Positions 1 through 10,080 of a stretch of 64,000 bases of DNA are shown here, one piece after another. Source of the stretch: Mesorhizobium sp. (lineage in GTDB: Bacteria; Pseudomonadota; Alphaproteobacteria; Rhizobiales; Rhizobiaceae); assembly GCA_019635735.1 (NCBI GenBank), contig JAHBYX010000001.1, forward strand, positions 124,001 to 188,000, written 5' to 3'. Position 1 is the stretch's first letter; every line of letters starts with the position of its first letter. Below the pieces are notes generated by a model. It had not been told where the DNA came from, made no database searches, and saw nothing but the letters and a program-made list of their open reading frames with translations. A program made the translations under genes and the position numbers.

Positions 1-347
1 CAGTTGGCAGCCTCTCCCGGAGGATCGGCTGCCGGTTGCCTTCTGTCGCGCAGGACATCCAGTTAAGGACCTCCCGAACGACGCTCGAGGATCCTGTCCC
101 CTTTTCGTCGTGGCGGTTGCCCGCCACGCTGACAAAAGGCACACGCGGTTCGAACCAAACAGACGCCCGAGGGCGTCGAAATCCGGGTCGATCCCCGTCT
201 CATGCAGGCCCGGTCGGCTTAAGGAGAGAAGACTCTCCACCTGCAATCTCGGACAGGAGGCCGAGGGTTTCCCCTCGGATCCGGTCCCGTTGCCGGGACC
301 GGAATTCTTGTCGGGAACAGCGCGTTACGCGCCGTTCCTCATTCAGC
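1..347 (-). promoter_or_regulatory. rplA-rplJ intergenic leader region (putative L10 leader)
   Basis: This non-coding stretch lies downstream of rplA on the minus strand. In this gene order rplJ should start just beyond the left edge. It holds several strong inverted repeats: 314-338 (GGAAC/GTTCC arms around a GCGC core), 283-300 (GGTCCC/GGGACC) and 261-278 (CCGAGG/CCTCGG). Known bacterial rplJL leaders are structured and bind the L10-L12 complex for autogenous control, so the position and fold density suggest such a leader. I did not match it to a covariance model, and rplJ itself is not visible. Confidence 0.5.
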
Positions 348-1046
<699 letters not shown>

Positions 1047-1050
1047 GATC

Positions 1051-1479
1051 TCAGCCCACCACTTCCAGGCCCATCGACCGGGCGGAACCTTCGACCATGC
1101 GCATCGCCGCGTCGACGTCGTTCGCGTTCAGATCCTTCATCTTGGCTTCGGCAATCTCACGCACCTTGGCGCGGGTCACCTGGCCGGCAACCTTCTTGCC
1201 CGGCTCCTTGGAGCCCGAGTCGAGGCCGGCGGCTTTCTTCAGGAAGTAGCTCACCGGAGCCGTCTTCATGACGAAGGTGAACGACTTGTCGGCGTAATAG
1301 GTGATGACCACCGGAACCGGCGATCCCTTTTCCATCTCCTGGGTCTGGGCGTTGAACGCCTTGCAGAACTCCATGATGTTGATGCCGCGCTGACCGAGCG
1401 CCGGGCCGATCGGCGGGGACGGCGTGGCCGATCCTGCCTTGACCTGGAGCTTGAGCTGGCCTGCAACTTTCTTAGCCAT
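1051..1479 (-). CDS. rplK: 50S ribosomal protein L11
   Basis: L11 forms the GTPase-associated centre with 23S rRNA and contacts elongation factors. The 142-residue product has the expected length. The N-terminal [16 protein letters not shown] and the proline-rich [16 protein letters not shown] segment are the typical L11 N-terminal domain. The C-terminal RNA-binding domain ends RSMGLEVVG. It lies four bases upstream of rplA and about 140 bases downstream of nusG. That gap could hold an operon-internal promoter, but I cannot define one. Confidence 0.98.
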   Translation of the reverse strand: MAKKVAGQLKLQVKAGSATPSPPIGPALGQRGINIMEFCKAFNAQTQEMEKGSPVPVVITYYADKSFTFVMKTAPVSYFLKKAAGLDSGSKEPGKKVAGQVTRAKVREIAEAKMKDLNANDVDAAMRMVEGSARSMGLEVVG

Positions 1480-1619
1480 TTCTCATCTGCCCTTGTTTCA
1501 TGCCGGACATCCTCGCGACGCCGGCGGTTGCAGTTCGGTGGTGCGGGACGCTCGGCCGGCAAAAGCCGCCATCCCTCCCACCAGTGCGGACATCCGGCGC
1601 GAGGCCGGACGCCTTCCGG

Positions 1620-2147
1620 TCAGGCCTTCTCGACCTGGCCGAATTCCAGATCCACCGGCACGGCGCGACCGAAGATCGAAACTTCCACCTTGAGCCGCGC
1701 CCTCTCCTCGTCGACTTCCTGGACGAAGCCGTTGAACGAGGCGAACGGACCGTCCGAGACGCGCACCTGCTCGCCGATCTCGAAGGTGATCGACGGCTTC
1801 GGACGCTCCACGCCCTCCTGCACCTGGTGCAGGATGCGCTCGGCCTCGGCATCCGAGATCGGCACCGGCTTGGAATCGCCGAGGAAGCCGGTGACGCGCG
1901 GCGTGTTCTTGATCAGCGAGAACACCGCGTCGGTCAGGTTCGCCCGCACCAGCACGTAGCCGGGGAAGAACTTGCGCTCGGCGTCGACCTTGCGGCCGCG
2001 GCGCACCTCGACGACCTTCTCGGTCGGCACCAGGATCTTCTCGAAGGACTCCCAGAGGCCTTTCTGCTTGGCCTTCTGCTCAATGTCCTCCGCGACCTTC
2101 TTCTCGAAGTTCGAATAGGCGTGGACGATGTACCACCGCGCGGTCAT
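1620..2147 (-). CDS. nusG: Transcription termination/antitermination protein NusG
   Basis: NusG binds RNA polymerase and couples it to Rho or to the ribosome. The 175-residue product starts MTARWYIVHAYSNFEKKVAE, the standard NusG N-terminal (NGN) domain. It ends with a KOW domain around EQVRVSDGPFASFNGFVQEVD. The frame stays open for 56 more codons upstream, but that extension runs back through secE and is not conserved-looking, so the ATG at 2145-2147 is chosen. secE lies 32 bases upstream, and the pair is normally co-transcribed. Confidence 0.97.
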   Translation of the reverse strand: MTARWYIVHAYSNFEKKVAEDIEQKAKQKGLWESFEKILVPTEKVVEVRRGRKVDAERKFFPGYVLVRANLTDAVFSLIKNTPRVTGFLGDSKPVPISDAEAERILHQVQEGVERPKPSITFEIGEQVRVSDGPFASFNGFVQEVDEERARLKVEVSIFGRAVPVDLEFGQVEKA

Positions 2148-2179
2148 GTCTTGAACTGTCTCCGTGGTCGCCGGGATAC

Positions 2180-2383
2180 TTAGCGCCCGAGGCCGAGGAT
2201 CAGCTCGACCCCCAGCGCCATAAGCTGATCGGCGGCGAAGAAGAAGATTGCCGCGATGAATGCGAAAACGAGCACCATGATCGTCGAGATCATGGTCTCG
2301 CGACGCGAGGGCCACGTGACCTTCGCCGTCTCGGACCGGACCTGCTGAAGGAACACGAATGGATTGGATGTCTTCGAAGCCAT
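2180..2383 (-). CDS. secE: Preprotein translocase subunit SecE
   Basis: SecE is the small essential subunit of the SecYEG channel in the inner membrane. The chosen 67-residue form begins MASKTSNPFVFLQQVRSETAK. It has the conserved amphipathic SecE motif (KVTWPSRRET) followed by a single membrane segment (about residues 30-55). This matches the short one-helix SecE of alphaproteobacteria. A longer reading frame adds 28 unlikely residues, so the internal ATG at 2381-2383 is preferred. It sits between tRNA-Trp and nusG. Confidence 0.95.
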   Translation of the reverse strand: MASKTSNPFVFLQQVRSETAKVTWPSRRETMISTIMVLVFAFIAAIFFFAADQLMALGVELILGLGR

Positions 2384-2663
2384 ATGCCGCTCTGTCTTAG
2401 GGGCCCGTTGACCGGACCGTCTTCTGAAGTTCCTGACGCCGGAACATGCTTCCTTCCGGAAGCCCACGGAAGAGGCGAATCAGCGCCTTGCTCCCATGCC
2501 ATTAGGTGCGTAAAGCTGGCTGCCCAGCTCCACGCACCGCGTGTCTGTCCCGTCTACATAAAGAGGATTCGCCGCAAGCGCAAGGCCCGGTACCCGCTTC
2601 ATGTTCTCGCGCCGTCGAGGAACCATCCAATCGTCCCAGGCCCGGCTATGGCATTCCAAATAC

Positions 2664-2703
2664 CCCCCTTTCGGGGGAAACTCGACCTCCCCTTCCGGGG
2701 AGG
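2664..2703 (-). other. Two tandem hairpins directly 3' of tRNA-Trp
   Basis: Two GC-rich stem-loops abut the tRNA 3' end: 2686-2703 (CCTCCCC/GGGGAGG with a 4-base loop) and 2664-2677 (CCCCC/GGGGG with a 4-base loop). On the minus strand they follow the CCA end immediately. Neither is followed by a clear T-run, so they may be RNA processing or attenuation structures between the tRNA and secE rather than a true terminator. The rest of 2384-2663 shows no gene; it should contain the secE leader. Confidence 0.5.
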
Positions 2704-2704
2704 A

Positions 2705-2780
2705 TGGCACGGGCAGCAGGGCTCGAACCTACGACCTACGGTTTTGGAGACCGTCGCTCTACCAACTGAGCTATGCCCGT
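2705..2780 (-). tRNA. tRNA-Trp (anticodon CCA)
   Basis: Read on the minus strand, the sequence folds as a cloverleaf. The 7-bp acceptor stem is ACGGGCA/TGCCCGT. The D-arm contains AGCTCAGTTGGTAGAGC, the anticodon loop is CTCCAAA with CCA, and the T-loop is GGTTCGAGCC. The 3' CCA is encoded (TGG on the plus strand at 2705-2707). The location between tuf and secE is the standard place for trpT in many Proteobacteria. Confidence 0.97.
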
Positions 2781-2830
2781 ATTCCGCCCGTTCCTAATCG
2801 CTTGATGCCGAAGCTGCAAGCGGGTCGGGA

Positions 2831-2858
2831 AGAAAATGGCGGCGCGGACGCCGCCATT
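2831..2858 (-). terminator. Rho-independent terminator of tuf
   Basis: A 9-bp perfect stem (2836-2844 pairs with 2849-2857, loop of 4) is followed on the minus strand by a short T-run (TTTTCT). It lies 16-43 bases past the tuf stop. This is a convincing intrinsic terminator separating tuf from the tRNA-Trp/secE unit. Confidence 0.85.
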
Positions 2859-2873
2859 CAAGCGCCGAAGCGC

Positions 2874-4049
<1,176 letters not shown>

Positions 4050-4265
4050 CGTGCTCTTCCTTGGCGACTGTTGCGACGTTTCGGAGCCGGGCGATTAGCG
4101 GCAATGATCCGAAAACACAAGCCCTTTCGACGCCCGGACGCCTGCCCGGATGGCGGGACGCCGAAGCGGGCGGAAAGCGCCTGCGCAATTCGGCCCGCCG
4201 AACGCCCTCTCGACCGCTCATGGCTCGAATTCGATTCAAAGGCCGGTCGAGGCTTCAACAATCCG

Positions 4266-4288
4266 GTTACCATAAACGGAATGGTAAC
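4266..4288. promoter_or_regulatory. Perfect 8-bp inverted repeat, candidate operator
   Basis: GTTACCAT (4266-4273) and ATGGTAAC (4281-4288) form a perfect inverted repeat around a 7-base spacer. It lies in the 319-base gap between tuf and the divergent carboxypeptidase gene, about 80 bases before the latter's start. A 23-base dyad with AT-rich arms in this GC-rich genome looks like a regulator binding site or cell-cycle promoter element. The regulator is unknown. Nothing else recognisable lies in this gap. Confidence 0.5.
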
Positions 4289-4368
4289 GCTGCCCCCTTA
4301 GCTTCGGTCGACATCCGCGCGGTGGCCTTTGCCGCGCAAGTCCCAACGAGAACACAAAGGGTGTAGCA

Positions 4369-5727
4369 GTGAGTTTCGCGTTCTCCGGCCTGTGCACGAC
4401 CGTCCGCCAATCCCTCCGTCCCGTCCTTGGGCTGATCATCGCGGCAGCGGTGGCGACCATCGGCGCGACTGCCCCCTCTCTGGCCCAATCCAAGAAGGCG
4501 GCCGTCGTCATCGACGCCAACACCGGCAAGACGCTCTATTCATCGAGCGCCGATTCGCCGCGCTATCCGGCGTCGCTGACGAAGATGATGACGCTCTACA
4601 TGACCTTCGAGGCCATGTCGGCGGGCCGCATCTCCAAGGACAGCCGGGTCGTCTTCTCGAAATACGCGTCCTCTCGCCCACCGACCAAGCTCGGCGTCAG
4701 GCCCGGGGGCTCGATCACGGTCGAGCAGGCGATTCTCGGCCTCGTGACGAAGTCGGCGAACGACGCGGCAGCCGCGCTCGGCGAGCTGCTCGGCGGCTCG
4801 GAATCCAACTTCGCCAGGATGATGACGGCCAAGGCCCGTAAGCTCGGGATGAACTCGACCACCTTCCGCAATGCCTCTGGCCTGCCGGATCCCGCCCAGA
4901 AGACGACGGCGCGGGACATGGCGATCCTCGGCATGTCGCTGCGCGAGCATTATCCGAAATACTATTCCTACTTCTCGACGCGCTCCTTCGCCTTCGGCAA
5001 GTCGCGCATGGCCAACCACAACAAGCTGCTCGGGCGGGTCAAGGGCGTCGACGGCATCAAGACCGGCTACACGCGCGCCTCGGGCTTCAACCTCGTCTCG
5101 TCGGTCAAGATCGGCGACCGCAAGATCGTCGCCGTCGTCATGGGCGGCGCCAGCGGCCGCAGCCGCGACGCGGAAATGGCCCGGCTGATCGAGACCTACA
5201 TGCCGAAGGCATCGAGCCGAGGTTCGAACCCGCTCGTCGCCGCACGCACGATCGAGCCCCAGGCGCCGATCGTGGCCTCGGTCGCCGCCTCGGCATTCAA
5301 GGCTAAGAACGTCCCTGCCCCCGAAGCGCGGCCGGAGCCGGCCATGGAGACGGCCTTTGCCCGCCCGACGGCACGCCCCGCCGATCCGATCACCGACGCC
5401 GTCGCCAAGGCGGAACCCGTCGAGGAAGTGAAGGTCGACGACGTGACGACGGCCTCGGTCGCACCGTCCGCCGCCCCGAAATCGGGCTGGGTGATCCAGG
5501 TCGGCTCGGTCGGCTCGGAAGCGGAGGCGCGCGCGCTTCTCGACAAGACCAGCGGCAAGGCCGCGCATCTGCTTGCCTCGGCAGAGCCCTTCACGGAGCG
5601 TTTCGTGAAGGGCGGCACGACCTACATCCGGGCCCGCTTCGGCGGTTTCGCAAGCCAGTCGACAGCCACCAGGACCTGCGCGGCGCTGAAGAAGAAGTCG
5701 ATCGCCTGCTACGCCGTACAGCAGTGA
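4369..5727 (+). CDS. D-alanyl-D-alanine carboxypeptidase (peptidase S11) with SPOR domain
   Basis: This is a DacA/DacF-family penicillin-binding protein that trims D-Ala from peptidoglycan stem peptides in the periplasm. The 452-residue product has a signal peptide (about residues 1-40, ending PSLAQ). The catalytic S11 motifs are SLTK (69-72), SAN (129-131) and KTG (231-233). A proline/alanine-rich linker follows, then a C-terminal SPOR domain (about 373-452) that would bind denuded glycan at the septum. It starts with GTG. A perfect inverted repeat lies about 80 bases upstream. SPOR fusion is common in Rhizobiales S11 enzymes. Confidence 0.93.
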   Translation: MSFAFSGLCTTVRQSLRPVLGLIIAAAVATIGATAPSLAQSKKAAVVIDANTGKTLYSSSADSPRYPASLTKMMTLYMTFEAMSAGRISKDSRVVFSKYASSRPPTKLGVRPGGSITVEQAILGLVTKSANDAAAALGELLGGSESNFARMMTAKARKLGMNSTTFRNASGLPDPAQKTTARDMAILGMSLREHYPKYYSYFSTRSFAFGKSRMANHNKLLGRVKGVDGIKTGYTRASGFNLVSSVKIGDRKIVAVVMGGASGRSRDAEMARLIETYMPKASSRGSNPLVAARTIEPQAPIVASVAASAFKAKNVPAPEARPEPAMETAFARPTARPADPITDAVAKAEPVEEVKVDDVTTASVAPSAAPKSGWVIQVGSVGSEAEARALLDKTSGKAAHLLASAEPFTERFVKGGTTYIRARFGGFASQSTATRTCAALKKKSIACYAVQQ

Positions 5728-5775
5728 AGCCCGGAACCACAGGTATCTCCAGTCAAGTCACGTGTCGAAGGAGAA

Positions 5776-6468
5776 CTAGCCGTGCAGAGTGAGCAAAACG
5801 TCCCGGGCTTCGTCTATCCGCGCCGCAAGGACGGACCTGTTGACGAAGTCGGTGTCCAGTCGCTGCACAAGGCGGCGATGCGCCTTGCGGATGTCCGCCG
5901 CACTGGCTCCCGGTTCAAGACCAAGGATCTGGTAGGCTTCCTTCTCAGTCATGGCGCCCGCACCTGGCGCGCCAGCCTGCCGCGCACCGACCTGCGCGTC
6001 AGCGTCTACGCGCCAAGCGGGGAACCTGCCTTGAAGATACGCCTCAAGTAGGCGGACGCTGTCGGCGTCGGACTGCAGTTCGGCGCGGAGTTTCACGAGC
6101 GACGGCAGATCGAGCTCGCTCAGTTCCCTGCCCTCGAAGCGCCCCGCAAGCACCAGCCCTTCAAGGGCACCGGTGGAATGGTCCAGCACCATCTCGAGAG
6201 CGGCTGACCGGACTGTCGAATGCTGTCGCTTCGACGCCCGCCGGCGCGGCCACGCGAACGTCACAAGCGCCCAGACCGTGGCGAGCCCGACCAGGGGAAA
6301 CCCGAGCAAAGGCCTGCCGATCGCCGTCAGCGTCACGCCCGTCAGGCCGAGGACGAGGGGACCGGCAATCCGCAGCGTCAGGGCCAGCCGGCGCGGGTCG
6401 GCCGTCAGCAGTAGCCGCCCGCCAAGGGCGACGAGCCCGGCAAGGCCGAGAGCATAGAGCCAGATCAT
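5776..6468 (-). CDS. Membrane-anchored J-domain-like protein lacking HPD
   Basis: The 230-residue product starts MIWLYALGLAG. It has two N-terminal hydrophobic segments (about 2-22 and 33-73), a basic stretch (75-82), a middle region and a C-terminal DnaJ-like domain (about 175-229, beginning EKEAYQILGLEPGASAADIRKAHRRL). It resembles TIM14/DjlA-like DnaJ proteins of Rhizobiales. The HPD tripeptide needed to stimulate DnaK is replaced by D205-T206-D207, so the domain is probably not a normal DnaK activator. The upstream in-frame ATG at 6504 is less likely because the membrane segment begins at the chosen start. Confidence 0.8.
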   Translation of the reverse strand: MIWLYALGLAGLVALGGRLLLTADPRRLALTLRIAGPLVLGLTGVTLTAIGRPLLGFPLVGLATVWALVTFAWPRRRASKRQHSTVRSAALEMVLDHSTGALEGLVLAGRFEGRELSELDLPSLVKLRAELQSDADSVRLLEAYLQGRFPAWRVDADAQVGARQAGAPGAGAMTEKEAYQILGLEPGASAADIRKAHRRLVQRLDTDFVNRSVLAARIDEARDVLLTLHG

Positions 6469-6588
6469 GCCGCAGCCTCCCGGCGCACCCGGCCATTCCG
6501 CCACGCGCCGCCTGTCACGCTATCCGTACTCTCCGCATCCATCCTGCGAAAATGCGGTCCGATCGCGACCGATTCAAGTCGGAGGTTC

Positions 6589-7524
6589 TCAGGTAACGAA
6601 AATATCGGGCATGGCGATGGGGCGGCCGATGGTCTCGGCGTAGCGTTGCCGGGCCTCGGCCCGCTTGCGTCCCATCTCGTCGGCGGGCAGCCTCAGGGCC
6701 GTAACCAGCTGGCGGATTTCCTGCCGCGCCGACAGGTGCGACAGCGTCGGGCGGCCGCCAAGCACGCGCTCGTCGAGATCGTCGAGCGCGGTCAGCCCGA
6801 CCGGAAAGAATTCGCGGAAGATGACGCGTTCCGAAATGCCGTCGGCGATGCGGAAGCCGAGCTTCATCGACAGGTTGCGCAGGCAGGAGGCGACGCGCTG
6901 CTCGTTGCGCGAGGTGATGCTCGCCATGCGGTTGCGCACGACGACCCAGTCGAGGATTGCGTTGTCCGTCTGGCGCCGCTCGCGCCGCGCATCGCGCACC
7001 GACGAGGCATATTGCGAGACATCCAGGATTTCGTAGGTCACCGGGTCGATGCGGCCGAGCACGTCGAAGTCGATGAAGCTGTCGTTCATCGGCGTGATCA
7101 GCGTGTCGGCGATGCGGTGCGCGAGGCGGCTCAGGAACGTGTCGGAGCCGGGCGTGTCGATGACGACGAAATCATGCCGGCTCTCGACCTCGGCAAGACC
7201 GTCGGTCAGCTTGCGGAACTCTTCCCCTTCCGCCTCGGTGATGCTTTCGCGCCGCGCCGGCGGCACGTGGAAATGCGCCGGAACGGGAAGCGGCACGCCC
7301 GAACTGCGCGACCAGCGCGCGCGGTTCTCGACATAGCGGGTAAGCGACAATTGCCGGCCGTCGAGGTCGACGGTCGCGACCGAGCAGCCCAGCTTGAGCA
7401 GCGCGACGGCGACATGCATCGCCGTGGTCGATTTGCCGGAACCGCCCTTTTCGTTGCCGACGACGATCACATGCGCCGGCCGCCGGGCGCCGGCCGGCGA
7501 ACCCCTGTAACTCGACAACAACAT
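6589..7524 (-). CDS. mipZ: Cell division site regulator MipZ (ParA-family ATPase)
   Basis: MipZ forms polar gradients with ParB and inhibits FtsZ so that the Z-ring forms at midcell. The 311-residue product carries the deviant Walker A motif NEKGGSGKST (24-33) and a Walker B-like FVVIDTPG. Its MipZ-type C-terminus contains SERVIFREFFPVGLTALDDLDE. A GGAG ribosome binding site precedes the ATG. The upstream region contains TTAAGGTTAA at 7611-7620, reminiscent of CtrA half-sites, which would fit cell-cycle control but is unproven. Confidence 0.95.
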   Translation of the reverse strand: MLLSSYRGSPAGARRPAHVIVVGNEKGGSGKSTTAMHVAVALLKLGCSVATVDLDGRQLSLTRYVENRARWSRSSGVPLPVPAHFHVPPARRESITEAEGEEFRKLTDGLAEVESRHDFVVIDTPGSDTFLSRLAHRIADTLITPMNDSFIDFDVLGRIDPVTYEILDVSQYASSVRDARRERRQTDNAILDWVVVRNRMASITSRNEQRVASCLRNLSMKLGFRIADGISERVIFREFFPVGLTALDDLDERVLGGRPTLSHLSARQEIRQLVTALRLPADEMGRKRAEARQRYAETIGRPIAMPDIFVT

Positions 7525-7635
7525 GACAATACTCCACGCCCGAATTCACCATGCGTCCAGTCGCTTATGGTTTCAATCCGGTAAATTGCGCGGGAGCCGT
7601 CTTTTGCGGCTTAAGGTTAAGTGCAAACGATAAGT

Positions 7636-8073
7636 TTAGAGAAGTCCGAGACTGGCCAGTTCGGAGCGCAGGTCGGACGGGAGAACCTGCCATCCCGCCG
7701 AATCGGCGGAGAGGTCTGCCGGCGCGTCGGCCGCGATCAGGTAGCGCCAGCCCTGGAACGCGCGGCGCGGCTGCCAGTGCGTGCGCACGACCGTCGGCTC
7801 CAGCACCAGATGACAGCGCGAAATGCCGTCACCGTCGGTGAACGGACGGATCTCGGTGAGCCGCTGCCGGCACTGCACATTGCCCTTGATGACCCAGTAG
7901 AGAGAGCCGCCGTCCAGGAGCTCGGCGCCTCTGGTCGGCATCATGCGGGTGGTGTGGAACTGCTCGGCCGGCAGCCCGCGCGCGCGTGCCTCGGCCAGCC
8001 GCTCTCCGATCCATTCCTCGAGGTCCTCGACGCTCTCGGCGCCGACGCAGAGCTTGATCAGGTTGAGCGACAT
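7636..8073 (-). CDS. DUF1489 family protein
   Basis: The 145-residue cytoplasmic product begins MSLNLIKLCVGAESVEDLEEW and contains the HTTRMMPTRGAELLDGGSLYWVIKG region typical of the DUF1489 family of Alphaproteobacteria. The biochemical function of this family is not known to me. It is read in the same direction as mipZ (111 bases downstream) and sdaA (66 bases upstream), possibly as independent units. No signal peptide or membrane segment is visible. Confidence 0.85.
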   Translation of the reverse strand: MSLNLIKLCVGAESVEDLEEWIGERLAEARARGLPAEQFHTTRMMPTRGAELLDGGSLYWVIKGNVQCRQRLTEIRPFTDGDGISRCHLVLEPTVVRTHWQPRRAFQGWRYLIAADAPADLSADSAGWQVLPSDLRSELASLGLL

Positions 8074-8139
8074 GATGCTGAGGTAGGCTTCCGCCCGCAG
8101 GAGGTCAACCGAGACGGCGCTTGTCCACAGCCCCCAGGC

Positions 8140-9540
8140 TCAACACTCGACCACGTTCACCGCCAGTCCGCCGAGGCTGGTTTCCTTGTATTTTTCATTC
8201 ATGTCGAGCCCGGTCTGCCGCATCGTCTCGATGGCCGCGTCGAGCGGCACGAAGTGCGTGCCGTCACCCTTGAGCGCCAGCGAAGCGGCGGTCACAGCCT
8301 TCACGGCGCCCAGGGCGTTGCGCTCGATGCAGGGCACCTGCACCAGGCCCCCAACCGGATCGCAGGTCATGCCCAGATGGTGTTCGAGCGCGATCTCGGC
8401 GGCGTTCTCGACCTGCATGGCCGTGCCGCCCATGACGGCGGCAAGCCCCGCCGCGGCCATGGCCGAGGCCGAACCGACCTCGCCCTGGCAGCCGACCTCG
8501 GCGCCGGAAATCGATGCGTTGTGTTTGATGATGCCGCCCACCGCCGCCGAGGTGAGGAGGAAGTCGCGGATGCCATCCTGGTCCGATTCCGGATGGAAGT
8601 GCAGCCAGTAGCGCAGGACGGCGGGAATGACGCCGGCCGCGCCATTGGTCGGCGCGGTGACGATGCGGCCGCCTGCCGCGTTCTCCTCGTTGACGGCCAT
8701 GGCGTAGACCGACAGCCAGTCGTTGGCGAGCAGCGGATTCGGGCGGTTCTGGCGCCATTCCTCCTGCAGCTTGTCGTGCAGTTGGCGTGCACGGCGCTTC
8801 ACCTTCAACCCGCCGGGCATCACGCCTTCCTTGGTCAGGCCGCGCTCGATCGAGCCGCGCATCGCTTGCCAGACACGGTCGAGGCCGGCGTCGAGCTCTT
8901 CGCGCGACAGGCGGGTCTCCTCGTTGGCGCGCTTCATCTCGGCGATCGAAAGTCCGCTCTTCGCCGCCATGTCGAGCATCTCGGCCGCATGCGAGAAGGG
9001 ATAGGGCACATCGTTGGCAGCCGCTTCCGGTCCCCGCGCCTTCAGCCGCTGCAACTCCTCGTCGGACACGACGAAGCCGCCGCCGATAGAATAGAATATC
9101 CGCTTGAGAAGCACGCGCCCGTCGGCGTCGAGCGCGGAAAAGGTCATGCCGTTGGCATGGCCGGTCAGCGGTGTCTTCCTGTCCATCACCAGATCGGCCG
9201 ACGGATCGAAGCGGTAGACCGGATGGCCGGGCGGGCTGACGGTCTTCGACGCTGCGACGCTCGCGATCATCTCGTCGACCTTGTCCGGGTCGACGGTCAT
9301 CGGCGTCAGGCCGGTCAGGCCGAGGATGACGGCCCTATCCGTGCCGTGCCCGATCCCCGTATAGGCGAGCGACCCGTGCAGGCTGGCCGCAAGCCGCGCC
9401 ACCTCGACGCCATGCGGTTTCGGCCAGTCGCCGGAGAGGAGCTCGTCGAGAAAGCGCGCGGCCGCCGTCATCGGCCCCATCGTGTGGGAACTCGACGGTC
9501 CTATGCCGATCTTGAACAGGTCGAATACGGAAAGAAACAT
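8140..9540 (-). CDS. sdaA: L-serine ammonia-lyase (iron-sulfur)
   Basis: SdaA deaminates L-serine to pyruvate and ammonia using a [4Fe-4S] cluster. The 466-residue single-chain form starts [24 protein letters not shown], the typical N-terminal beta-domain signature. It carries the C-terminal alpha domain with the [16 protein letters not shown] and [16 protein letters not shown] segments that provide cluster cysteines. Together with the glycine cleavage genes elsewhere in the window it would feed serine and glycine carbon into pyruvate and C1 metabolism. That link is functional, not operonic. Confidence 0.97.
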   Translation of the reverse strand: MFLSVFDLFKIGIGPSSSHTMGPMTAAARFLDELLSGDWPKPHGVEVARLAASLHGSLAYTGIGHGTDRAVILGLTGLTPMTVDPDKVDEMIASVAASKTVSPPGHPVYRFDPSADLVMDRKTPLTGHANGMTFSALDADGRVLLKRIFYSIGGGFVVSDEELQRLKARGPEAAANDVPYPFSHAAEMLDMAAKSGLSIAEMKRANEETRLSREELDAGLDRVWQAMRGSIERGLTKEGVMPGGLKVKRRARQLHDKLQEEWRQNRPNPLLANDWLSVYAMAVNEENAAGGRIVTAPTNGAAGVIPAVLRYWLHFHPESDQDGIRDFLLTSAAVGGIIKHNASISGAEVGCQGEVGSASAMAAAGLAAVMGGTAMQVENAAEIALEHHLGMTCDPVGGLVQVPCIERNALGAVKAVTAASLALKGDGTHFVPLDAAIETMRQTGLDMNEKYKETSLGGLAVNVVEC

Positions 9541-9652
9541 CAGCGCGATCCCGGTGCCCGAGATAGCACTTCTGCGACCTTCACGTTTGAATTTCTAACC
9601 GCGGGCCGACCTCGGAAGGTCCGGCTACGACATCGGGCAAAGCCGGACGGGC

Positions 9653-9781
9653 TCAGCCCGCAGCCACGACCGCGGCGGTTTCGGCGCCGCCGATCAGCCA
9701 GGCCAGAAGAATGATGAAAGCAAAACCCGCGACTGCTTTGGCGGCGACGCCCCAGCAGGATTTTGGAACGATTTCGTCCAT
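9653..9781 (-). CDS. Small single-pass membrane peptide (42 residues)
   Basis: A short frame starting MDEIVPKSCWGVAAKAVAG encodes one hydrophobic helix (residues 18-34, rich in A, F, I, L and W) and a short tail. An AGGA motif lies at a normal distance upstream of the ATG. The frame stays open upstream for 51 more codons, but those residues look non-coding (Arg/Ser-rich). It lies upstream of sdaA on the same strand, separated by 112 bases. No function is recognised. Reality is supported by the ribosome binding site and the clean hydrophobic profile only. Confidence 0.55.
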   Translation of the reverse strand: MDEIVPKSCWGVAAKAVAGFAFIILLAWLIGGAETAAVVAAG

Positions 9782-10080
9782 GATGTCCTGTGTCCGCTGG
9801 CGGGTCAGCCGGAGCGCCGTCTGGGGCGCAGTCCATCCCGCCGTTCTCGGCCGCCCTTTTACTTCGGCGAGTGTCTCTTCGCAATTGCAGAATGAGGCTA
9901 AATCGCGGCTCCGTTCCCTAACGGAACTCGACAAATCGGATTTTGTATATGTTTTTCATCCTGTTAGCAGAATGACGACGGTTAACAACGTGTGAACTGC
10001 GGTGGCAAAATTGCGGCGAGCTCCCGCGGCGCGACAGATTCTTGCGGTTTCGCTCCTGCGCGGACATGATCAGATCGGCC

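Noticed and set aside
9913..9926. Inverted repeat GTTCC-N5-GGAAC considered as an EcfG promoter
   Set aside because: Neither orientation has a GTT-type -10 element at the required 16-18 base spacing.
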